Assembly (NCBI GenBank): GCA_900547835.1
Contig: URIJ01000143.1
Coordinates: 1-5,378, forward strand
DNA length: 5,378 nucleotides
Source of the DNA: an uncultured Collinsella sp.
Lineage (GTDB): Bacteria; Actinomycetota; Coriobacteriia; Coriobacteriales; Coriobacteriaceae
Reading direction: 5' to 3'
Shown: positions 1-4,959 of the stretch, in pieces
Layout: every line of letters starts with the position of its first letter
How positions within the stretch are numbered: position 1 is the stretch's first letter
Notes under the pieces: generated by a model
Seen by the model: the letters and a program-made list of their open reading frames with translations, nothing else
What the model was told of the DNA's origin: nothing
The model's database searches: none
Made by a program: the position numbers and the translations under genes

Positions 1-836
1 GGCTGCCGCGCTGGGCCGACCGTCTCATCACCATTGTCATCATCCTTATTGGCGTGGGCCTTATGACCTGGCCGTGGATCTTGGACCGGCTCGAGGCCTC
101 GGGCGTGTTCAACCAGATCAGCACGGTGTCCAGCACCGTGGACGCGCTGTCTGCCGAGGAGCGCGAGCGCATCCTGCTCCAGGCTCGCTCCTTTAACGAG
201 CAGCTGGCGGGCGAGGCCACCGAGCTTCCCGCCGACCAGATCGAGCCCTACGCTCAGCAGCTCATCTTTGACCGCGACCCCATGATGAGCTGGGTCGAGA
301 TCCCCTCCATCGACGTGAGCATGCCCATCTACCACGGCACGAGCGAGGAAGTCCTTATGGCGGGCGTCGGCCACCTGGAGGGCACGAGCCTGCCGGTGGG
401 CGGCACCTCGACGCATTGCGTGCTCACCGCGCACTCGGGCATGCGCAACCTAAGCATGTTCGACGACATCCACTCGCTGGAGCCCGGCGACCTGGTGCTG
501 CTGCACACCATGAACAAGACGCTCGCCTACAAGATGGTGGACTCCGAGGTCGTGCTGCCCGAGGAGATGGAGTCGCTGACCATCGAGCCCGGCGCCGACA
601 AGGTGACGCTTGTCACCTGCACGCCCTATGGCGTGAACGACCATCGCCTGCTGGTGCATTGCGTGCGCACCAAGTACAACAAGAAGGACGTCGACAAGCA
701 AAAGTCGCTGGCCGGCCGCCACTGGGGCAAGCGCGAGTTTGCCGTGCTCATCGTGGTCGTGGCCATTGTGCTGTTGCTGCTGGACATCGTGATCCACGCG
801 GTCCGCAAGCGCCGCAAGGCCAAGGCCTCGGCATAA
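1..836 (+). CDS. Class C (pilus-type) sortase, 5' end outside the window
   Basis: This is a membrane-anchored cysteine transpeptidase of the kind that polymerises pilin subunits on the Gram-positive cell surface. The first full codon in frame is at 3 and the frame is open to the window edge. Codons 24-74 encode a hydrophobic helix (LITIVIILIGVGLMTWPW). The only in-window starts, GTG at 54 and ATG at 63, would cut this helix and have no ribosome binding site, so the true start is upstream. The sortase fold begins near WVEIPSIDVSMPIYHG. Catalytic residues are visible: His in TAHSG (codon 432-434), Cys in TLVTCTPYG (codon 618-620) and Arg in NDHRLLV (codon 645-647). A second membrane helix (FAVLIVVVAIVLLLLDIVI) and a basic tail (RKRRKAKA) end the protein, as is typical of class C. 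An Asp-Pro pair at 276-281 could be a remnant of the class C lid, but it lies unusually close to the core. Pilin substrate genes would be expected upstream; none are visible. Family assignment is firm, the substrate unknown. Confidence 0.93.
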   Translation, partial: LPRWADRLITIVIILIGVGLMTWPWILDRLEASGVFNQISTVSSTVDALSAEERERILLQARSFNEQLAGEATELPADQIEPYAQQLIFDRDPMMSWVEIPSIDVSMPIYHGTSEEVLMAGVGHLEGTSLPVGGTSTHCVLTAHSGMRNLSMFDDIHSLEPGDLVLLHTMNKTLAYKMVDSEVVLPEEMESLTIEPGADKVTLVTCTPYGVNDHRLLVHCVRTKYNKKDVDKQKSLAGRHWGKREFAVLIVVVAIVLLLLDIVIHAVRKRRKAKASA

Positions 837-849
837 GACATTCTTCAGA

Positions 850-884
850 ACCACCGCAACGGGGACAGGCACCTTTGTGGTGGT
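850..884. repeat. Imperfect hairpin carrying a GGGACAGGCACCTTTG module
   Basis: Bases 850-859 (ACCACCGCAA) pair with 875-884 (TTGTGGTGGT) over ten positions, one of them a G-T wobble. The loop contains GGGGACAGGCACC. No T run follows, so it does not look like a terminator. The module resembles the GGGACAGTCCCTTTGTC palindrome at 4889-4921, which suggests a dispersed extragenic repeat family. That relation is inferred. Confidence 0.55.
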
Positions 885-894
885 CGGGGCTTCC

Positions 895-961
895 AAACCA
901 TCACAACATTCGATGAAAATCGCGATTTTGGCGAAAAGCGTCGAATGTTGTGATGCTTTTT
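895..961 (+). terminator. Perfect 15-bp inverted repeat with T run, probable sortase terminator
   Basis: CATCACAACATTCGA at 899-913 is exactly reverse-complementary to 941-955. After one C-C mismatch (898/956), AAA at 895-897 faces TTT at 957-959. The right arm is followed by CTTTTT (956-961), so the + strand transcript ends in a stem plus U run, about 60 bases after the sortase stop. The 27-nt loop is long for a terminator and itself holds a perfect 14-bp palindrome, AAAATCGCGATTTT (916-929). This may be a multicopy extragenic element serving as a terminator. Structure is certain, function is likely. Confidence 0.6.
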
Positions 962-1028
962 GCTGTGGGCGGGACGGCCTTCGCTGCGGGCGAGACGGTT
1001 TTCGCTATGGACGGTGCGCTTTCGCTGC
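960..1028. repeat. Degenerate 20-21 nt tandem repeat
   Basis: Three consecutive units begin at 960, 980 and 1001, and a partial fourth begins at 1021. Each starts with TT(C/T)GCT followed by a G-rich stretch, for example TTCGCTGCGGGCGAGACGG at 980 and TTCGCTATGGACGG at 1001. The units are imperfect copies. They lie between the hairpin downstream of the sortase gene and the gatC promoter. No role can be read from the sequence. Confidence 0.5.
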
Positions 1029-1097
1029 AGAACCGCCAGCCCTCCACCTGCAAACCGCCGCCCTCGTTACGTTTTCGCTGCATTTGGGTAAAGCACC

Positions 1098-1132
1098 TGC
1101 TCCAAGCGGCGTTGCCTTGTATACTAGAGCGG
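1098..1132 (+). promoter_or_regulatory. Probable sigma-70-type promoter of gatCAB
   Basis: TATACT at 1120-1125 matches the -10 consensus at five of six positions. It lies 35 bases before the gatC start in an otherwise GC-rich region. No good -35 element sits at the proper spacing; the region around 1096-1102 is a poor match. Transcription would start near 1131-1133, giving a leader of about 30 bases. No riboswitch or T-box is visible in so short a leader. Confidence 0.5.
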
Positions 1133-1146
1133 TTTATCTGTTATGC

Positions 1147-1155
1147 GGAAGGGAG
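1147..1155 (+). promoter_or_regulatory. gatC ribosome binding site
   Basis: The purine-rich GGAAGGGAG ends five bases before ATG 1161. It decides the gatC start: the in-frame ATG at 1143 lies upstream of this site and has no comparable purine run in front of it. Confidence 0.75.
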
Positions 1156-1160
1156 CGCCT

Positions 1161-1472
1161 ATGGCACTCAGCGAGAAAGACGTGCGCGGCATCGCCGAGT
1201 ACGCAAAGATCGCACTGACCGATGACGAGCTCACCCAGATGACGTCCTACCTGAACGACGCTGTCCAGATGCTCGAGCCCGTCCTGCAATATGACTTGCC
1301 CGACGTGGAGCCCACGTTCCATCCCATCGGAAGCCTGTCCAACGTGATGGGCGATGACCTGCGCGAGCCCGAGCGCGACCTGCCGCTCGACGTTGCGCTC
1401 GAAAACGCCGGCAGCGCGCGCGACCGCTACTTCCGCGTGCCGTCCATTTTGGGAGAGGGGGAGAGCGAGTAA
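1161..1472 (+). CDS. gatC: Asp-tRNA(Asn)/Glu-tRNA(Gln) amidotransferase subunit C
   Basis: GatC is the small subunit that wraps around GatA and GatB and holds the amidotransferase together in the cytoplasm. The product is 103 residues, near the usual length of about 95-100. Family marks are present in order: the N-terminal helix MALSEKDVRGIAEYAKIALT (1-20), the VEPTFHP segment (49-55), LREP (67-70), VALENA (78-83) and the C-terminal YFRVPSIL (90-97). ATG 1161 is preferred to ATG 1143 because of the ribosome binding site at 1147-1155 and because family members begin with MALS-like residues right before the first helix. It is the first gene of gatCAB. Its TAA stop overlaps the gatA ATG by one base, so translation of the two is probably coupled. 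Confidence 0.96.
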   Translation: MALSEKDVRGIAEYAKIALTDDELTQMTSYLNDAVQMLEPVLQYDLPDVEPTFHPIGSLSNVMGDDLREPERDLPLDVALENAGSARDRYFRVPSILGEGESE

Positions 1473-1474
1473 TG
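1457..1474 (+). promoter_or_regulatory. gatC-gatA junction with ribosome binding site and TAATG overlap
   Basis: GGGGGAG at 1457-1463 lies inside the end of gatC, eight bases before the gatA ATG (1472). The gatC stop and gatA start share base 1472, as in TAATG, the usual form for translational coupling. Confidence 0.75.
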
Positions 1475-2986
1475 GCGCTAAGCTTCGATTCCCTTACCGC
1501 CGCCCAGATTGCCGCGGGCGTTGCCGCCGGCGACTTTACCGCTACCGAGGTGGCCCAGGCCTCCCTTGCCGCCATCGAGGCGCGCGAGGGTGGGGTCCAG
1601 GCATTCCTGCAGGTGGCGCCCGAGCTCGCGCTCGAGGCCGCTGCGCGCGTGGATGCCGACTGTGCCGCAGGCAAGACATTGCCCCCGCTCGCGGGCGTGC
1701 CGCTGGCCATTAAGGACAACATGAACCTCGTGGGCACGCGCACTACCTGCGCTTCTCGCATGCTCGAGGATTACCAGAGCATCTACACCGCTACCTGCGT
1801 CCAGCGCATGCTCGATGCCGGCTGCCTGCCCATGGGCAAGGCCAACATGGACGAGTTTGCCTTTGGCAGCTCCACCGAGAGCTCGGCATTCCACCGCACC
1901 AACAACCCCTGGGATACCGAGCGCGTGCCCGGTGGCTCTTCGGGCGGCTCCGCTGCCGCCGTCGCCGCGGGCGAGGTCGCGCTCTCGCTGGGCTCGGACA
2001 CCGGCGGCTCCATTCGCCAGCCGGCGTCGCTGTGCGGCGTGGTGGGCTTTAAGCCCACGTACGGTGCCGTGAGCCGTTACGGCGTGGTTGCCTTTGGCTC
2101 GTCGCTCGACCAGGTGGGGCCCTTTGGCCGCACGGTCGAGGATGTCGCGCTGGCCATGAACGCGCTTACCGGTGCGGGCCACGATCCGTACGACTGCACC
2201 AGCCAGGACTGCGCCGTCGACTTTACCGAGCATCTCAACGACAGTATCGAGGGCAAGCGCGTGGGCATCATCCCCGCGTTTATGGAGGCCGAGGGCCTGA
2301 CGCCCGAGGTCAAGGCCGCTGTTCATCGCGCCGCCCAGGAGCTGCAGAACCAGGGCGCCGAGCTGGTCGAGGTCGACCTGCCGCACCTGGACGCCGCCAT
2401 CGCCGCCTACTACGTCATCGGCCCGGCCGAGGCGTTCTCCAACCTGGCGCGCTTCGACGGCATTCGCTACGGCTATCAGGAGGAGGGCTGCGCCAACCTG
2501 TCCGATCAGAGCTCGCTGTCGCGCGCCCACGGCTTTGGCGCCGAGGCCAAGCGCCGTCAGATGCTCGGCGCCTACCTGCTGAGCTCGGGCGTGTACGACA
2601 AGTACTACTACGCTGCGCAAAAGGCCCGCACGCTCATCACGCAGGACTACGACGCCGCGTATGCCAAGGTGGACACCATCCTCATGCCCGCCTCGCCGCG
2701 CACGGCCTTTAAGTTTGGCGAGATCAGCGACCCCACGCAGATGTACCTCTCCGACCTGTACACCATCTCGCTCAACATTTGCGGCAACGGTGGCATCTCG
2801 GTGCCGCTGGGCCTGGGCGAGGATACTCAGCTGCCCGTTTCTGCCCAGCTGGTTGGTCCGGCGTTTAAGGACCGTCAGCTGCTCACGTTTGCCCGCGCCC
2901 TGGAGCGCGGCTTTGCCGATGCCGCCACGGGTGCGCCCGCGCTTTCCGTCGCGCCCGATTTTGCCGGGAAGGGAGGCGAGCTGTAA
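1472..2986 (+). CDS. gatA: Asp-tRNA(Asn)/Glu-tRNA(Gln) amidotransferase subunit A (glutaminase)
   Basis: GatA is the amidase-signature subunit that hydrolyses glutamine and delivers ammonia through the complex to GatB. The product has 504 residues, a normal or slightly long length. The Ser-cisSer-Lys triad is visible: Lys81 in LAIKDN, cis-Ser156 in VPGGSSGGSAAAVAAG (152-167) and nucleophile Ser180 in GSDTGGSIRQPA (174-185). These sit two positions after the Lys79, Ser154 and Ser178 I recall for the Staphylococcus aureus enzyme. GFGAEAKRRQMLGAYLLSSG (354-373) and LSDLYTISLNICGNGGISVP (426-445) match the glutamine-binding region, with Asp428 the likely amide contact. The usual NLAGLP-type segment reads NICGNG here; I take it as a lineage variant, since the flanking residues are conserved. 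It is the middle gene of gatCAB, overlapping both neighbours by one base. The enzyme appears fully functional. Confidence 0.97.
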   Translation: MALSFDSLTAAQIAAGVAAGDFTATEVAQASLAAIEAREGGVQAFLQVAPELALEAAARVDADCAAGKTLPPLAGVPLAIKDNMNLVGTRTTCASRMLEDYQSIYTATCVQRMLDAGCLPMGKANMDEFAFGSSTESSAFHRTNNPWDTERVPGGSSGGSAAAVAAGEVALSLGSDTGGSIRQPASLCGVVGFKPTYGAVSRYGVVAFGSSLDQVGPFGRTVEDVALAMNALTGAGHDPYDCTSQDCAVDFTEHLNDSIEGKRVGIIPAFMEAEGLTPEVKAAVHRAAQELQNQGAELVEVDLPHLDAAIAAYYVIGPAEAFSNLARFDGIRYGYQEEGCANLSDQSSLSRAHGFGAEAKRRQMLGAYLLSSGVYDKYYYAAQKARTLITQDYDAAYAKVDTILMPASPRTAFKFGEISDPTQMYLSDLYTISLNICGNGGISVPLGLGEDTQLPVSAQLVGPAFKDRQLLTFARALERGFADAATGAPALSVAPDFAGKGGEL

Positions 2987-2988
2987 TG
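2969..2988 (+). promoter_or_regulatory. gatA-gatB junction with strong ribosome binding site and TAATG overlap
   Basis: AAGGGAGG at 2969-2976 is a near-consensus Shine-Dalgarno sequence inside the last codons of gatA, nine bases before the gatB ATG at 2986. The gatA stop and gatB start share base 2986, the same TAATG arrangement as at the gatC-gatA junction. Confidence 0.8.
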
Positions 2989-4662
2989 AAGGAGCTTTCC
3001 GAGGTCCTGCAGGATTGGGAGGCCGTGATCGGCCTGGAGATCCATACCGAGCTCACCGCACTCGATACCAAGATGTTCTGCAACTGCAAGCTCAGCCACG
3101 ATGACGAGCCCAACGCCAACGTGTGCCCGGTGTGCCTGGGCCTGCCCGGCGCCCTGCCGGTGCCCAACAAGCGCGCCATCGAGAGCATCGTCAAGGCCGG
3201 TCTCGCCACCAACTGCGAGATCCAGCGCCACTCGATGTTCTACCGCAAGCACTACTTCTATCCCGATATGGCCAAGAACTTCCAGACCACGCAGGGTCCG
3301 GTCGCCTTTGCCATGTACGGTCACCTGGACCTGGACGTGACCGGTCGCGGTGCCGCCGAGCGCCCCGACTGCGCGTTTGGCGAGGCCGAGGCCCAGAGCC
3401 TGGCGAGCGCCTCGGCCAACGCCGAGGGCCTGTCCACGTCCATGACGTCGACCATGCGCGAGGGCAACCAGCGCGCCGGCCACCTGGCCAGCTATGACGC
3501 GTCCAACCTGCAGATGCCCGAGCGTCGCGAGGATGGTTCCTACACGGTGCCCATCCGCATCCTGCGCATCCACATGGAGGAGGACGCCGCCAAGATGGTG
3601 CACGTGGGTGGCGCCGAGGGCCGCATTACCGCCGCGGCCGAGTCGCTCGTCGACTACAACCGCTGCGGCACGCCTTTGATTGAGCTCGTGACCGAGCCCG
3701 ACTTGCGTACGCCCGAGGAGGCTCGCCTGTTTATGGAGAAGCTCCGTCGCATCTTTGTGACGCTGGGCATTTCGGACTGCTCCATGGAGAAGGGTTCCAT
3801 GCGCTGCGACGGCAACGTGTCGCTGCGCCGCCGCGGCGAGACCAAGCTGGGCACCAAGACCGAGCTCAAGAACCTCAACTCGTTTAAGAGCCTGCATGAC
3901 GGCCTTGCCTACGAGATTTGCCGCCAGGCCGAGGTGCTCGAGGAGGGCGGCATTATCTACCAGGAGACCCGTCACTGGGAGCCCAGCCGCAAGCGCACCG
4001 TGGTCATGCGTGTGAAGGAGACGGCCGACGACTATCGCCTGTTCCCCGATCCCGACCTGGCGCCGTTCGATCTGGACGATGAGTTCATCGACCGCTGCCG
4101 TGGCGAGATCCCCGAGCTGCCCGATGCCAAGCGCGCCCGTTTTGAGGCCGACTTTGGCATTAAGGCGGCCGATGCCGAGCAGATCGCCGGCGACCCTGAG
4201 TTTGCCGAGTTCTTTGAGGTCGCTGCTGCCGGTATGGCTGGCAAGGAGGCCCAGACGGTCGCAAACCTGCTGGTGAACGAGATGATCGCCTACCTTAAGG
4301 GCGCGGGTGTGTCGCTCGCCGAGTCCGGCATCGCGCCGGCTCAGGTGGCAGCCCTTGCTAAGCTGCTGGCGACCGACGCCATCAGCTCCAACCAGGCGCA
4401 CGAGGTCTTTGAGGCCATGGCCCAGACCGGCGACGACCCCAATAAGATCGTCGACGAGCGCGGTATGCGTCAGGTGAGCGATGCCGGCGCGCTGCAGCCG
4501 ATCGTGGACGAGGTGCTGGCAAACTGTGCCGATCAGGCACAGCAGTATCGTGACGGCAACCAGAAGGTCATCGGCTTTTTGGTGGGCCAGTGCATGAAGG
4601 CGAGCCGCGGTAAGGGCAACCCCAAGCTCTTCAACGAGTTGCTGAGAACGTCGCTCTCGTAA
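2986..4662 (+). CDS. gatB: Asp-tRNA(Asn)/Glu-tRNA(Gln) amidotransferase subunit B, with an unusual insertion
   Basis: GatB binds the misacylated tRNA, activates the Glu or Asp side chain with ATP, and transfers the ammonia supplied by GatA. The product is 558 residues, whereas most bacterial GatB proteins are about 475-500. The kinase-like domain shows VIGLEIHTEL (14-23), the metal-binding pattern CNC (32-34) plus CPVC (47-50), PGALPVPN (54-61), RIHMEEDAAK (194-203), SLVDYNRCGTPLIELVTEPD (220-239), RCDGNVSLR (273-281), KTELKNLNSFK (291-301) and QETRHWE (326-332). The helical and YqeY-like tail domains follow, ending in FLVGQCMKASRGKGNPKL (531-548). The extra length sits between GHLDLDV (112-118) and YTVPIRILRIH (186-196). 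It is an Ala/Ser/Thr/Met-rich stretch with no stop or frameshift, flanked by conserved motifs. Family identity is certain; the role of the insertion is unknown. Confidence 0.97.
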   Translation: MKELSEVLQDWEAVIGLEIHTELTALDTKMFCNCKLSHDDEPNANVCPVCLGLPGALPVPNKRAIESIVKAGLATNCEIQRHSMFYRKHYFYPDMAKNFQTTQGPVAFAMYGHLDLDVTGRGAAERPDCAFGEAEAQSLASASANAEGLSTSMTSTMREGNQRAGHLASYDASNLQMPERREDGSYTVPIRILRIHMEEDAAKMVHVGGAEGRITAAAESLVDYNRCGTPLIELVTEPDLRTPEEARLFMEKLRRIFVTLGISDCSMEKGSMRCDGNVSLRRRGETKLGTKTELKNLNSFKSLHDGLAYEICRQAEVLEEGGIIYQETRHWEPSRKRTVVMRVKETADDYRLFPDPDLAPFDLDDEFIDRCRGEIPELPDAKRARFEADFGIKAADAEQIAGDPEFAEFFEVAAAGMAGKEAQTVANLLVNEMIAYLKGAGVSLAESGIAPAQVAALAKLLATDAISSNQAHEVFEAMAQTGDDPNKIVDERGMRQVSDAGALQPIVDEVLANCADQAQQYRDGNQKVIGFLVGQCMKASRGKGNPKLFNELLRTSLS

Positions 4663-4728
4663 GCGGGAACCCGGGAGCCCCGGCAGGGCGGGTGCTTCCT
4701 CAAAATTTCAAACAGTCCTGCGCAAGAC

Positions 4729-4755
4729 GAAGGCCACATTAAGTGGCCTTCTTTG
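4729..4755 (+). terminator. Rho-independent terminator after gatB
   Basis: GAAGGCCAC (4729-4737), loop ATTAA, then GTGGCCTTC (4743-4751) form a perfect 9-bp stem followed by TTT. It lies 67 bases after the gatB stop, inside the long inverted repeat. The T run is short, but the stem also works on the minus strand, where GAAGGCCAC is followed by GTCTTG. It may therefore serve both convergent genes weakly. Confidence 0.7.
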
Positions 4756-4769
4756 CGTGCGGAACTCAT
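4753..4769. repeat. 17-nt direct repeat, copy 1 (second copy at 4920-4936)
   Basis: TTGCGTGCGGAACTCAT here and TTGCGTGTGGAACTCAT at 4920-4936 match at 16 of 17 bases. Each copy follows a hairpin (4729-4751 and 4889-4921). This suggests the two palindromes belong to the same modular repeat family or arose by local duplication. Confidence 0.6.
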
Positions 4770-4855
4770 TTTGAGCAAGCACCCGCCCTGCCGGGGCTTC
4801 CGGGTTCTGCAACGACTCGGCCGTTCGGGTCAGGCAGGCTGAATTGAATAGAGTG

Positions 4856-4885
4856 AATGGGCGCGCCGTTGGCGCGCCCATTTTT
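4856..4885 (+). terminator. Strong rho-independent terminator
   Basis: AATGGGCGCGCC (4856-4867), loop GTT, and GGCGCGCCCATT (4871-4882) form a perfect 12-bp stem whose right arm runs into TTTTT (4881-4885). The T run is on the + strand only, so it ends transcription coming from gatB. It is a second, stronger terminator after the one at 4729-4755. The 45 bases between 4811 and 4855 hold no recognisable gene. Confidence 0.85.
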
Positions 4886-4888
4886 GTA

Positions 4889-4921
4889 AATGTGACAAAG
4901 GGACAGTCCCTTTGTCACATT
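4889..4921. repeat. Perfect 33-nt palindrome, GGGACAG/CCTTTGTC family
   Basis: AATGTGACAAAGGGAC (4889-4904) is exactly reverse-complementary to GTCCCTTTGTCACATT (4906-4921) around a single central A at 4905. No T run follows on either strand, so it is not a typical terminator. It lies four bases after the terminator T run and 39 bases from the end of the AraC-type gene. It could be an extragenic palindrome, a protein binding site, or a transcript-end stabiliser. Confidence 0.85.
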
Positions 4922-4936
4922 GCGTGTGGAACTCAT

Positions 4937-4953
4937 GGGGCTGTCCCTTTGCC
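4937..4953. repeat. Partial extra copy of the GTCCCTTTG module
   Basis: GGGGCTGTCCCTTTGCC repeats the right half of the preceding palindrome (GTCCCTTTGTC, 4906-4916) in direct orientation. With the left arm (GACAAAGGGAC, 4894-4904) it could form an alternative, longer-range hairpin. Confidence 0.5.
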
Positions 4954-4959
4954 GTCTTT

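Larger units (their letters stand above)
4663..4810. repeat. Very long inverted repeat (40-nt arms) enclosing a terminator
   Basis: Bases 4667-4706 pair with 4768-4807. Of 40 positions, 38 are Watson-Crick, one is a G-T wobble (4675/4799) and one is a C-C mismatch (4698/4776). The outer ends add G-C pairs 4663/4810 and 4664/4809 around a bulge. The arms include the GC-rich GGCAGGGCGGGTGCTT and the AT-rich CTCAAAAT. The enclosed 61 bases hold the hairpin at 4729-4751, extended by CGCAA/TTGCG (4721-4725/4753-4757), so the whole unit can fold into one nested structure. It begins directly after the gatB stop. It could be an extragenic palindromic element or a small non-autonomous mobile element; no target duplication is evident. 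Confidence 0.8.

Noticed and set aside
1143..1160. Upstream ATG for gatC
   Set aside because: It lies before the GGAAGGGAG site that fits ATG 1161, and the added residues MRKGAP are not typical of GatC.
837..1160. CRISPR array or tRNA in the non-coding stretch
   Set aside because: The repeats are degenerate and directly adjacent without spacers, and no cloverleaf or T-loop sequence is present.
877..1218. Small reading frames on both strands across the region between the sortase gene and gatC (also minus 901-1083)
   Set aside because: They translate the inverted repeat and the tandem repeat, lack ribosome binding sites, and the plus-strand one runs into gatC. I treat them as repeat-derived false genes.
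1478..2620. 380-residue open frame on the minus strand opposite gatA
   Set aside because: Same reasoning: a shadow of gatA with biased composition and no motif.
2875..4401. 508-residue open frame on the minus strand opposite gatA/gatB
   Set aside because: It is antisense to the well-supported gatB frame. Its His/Gly/Val/Leu-rich composition is what the reverse complement of GC-rich codons produces. No domain is recognisable.
4533..4778. 81-residue minus-strand frame overlapping the gatB end and the long inverted repeat
   Set aside because: It mostly reads through palindromic DNA and the antisense of gatB, with no protein motif and no convincing start.
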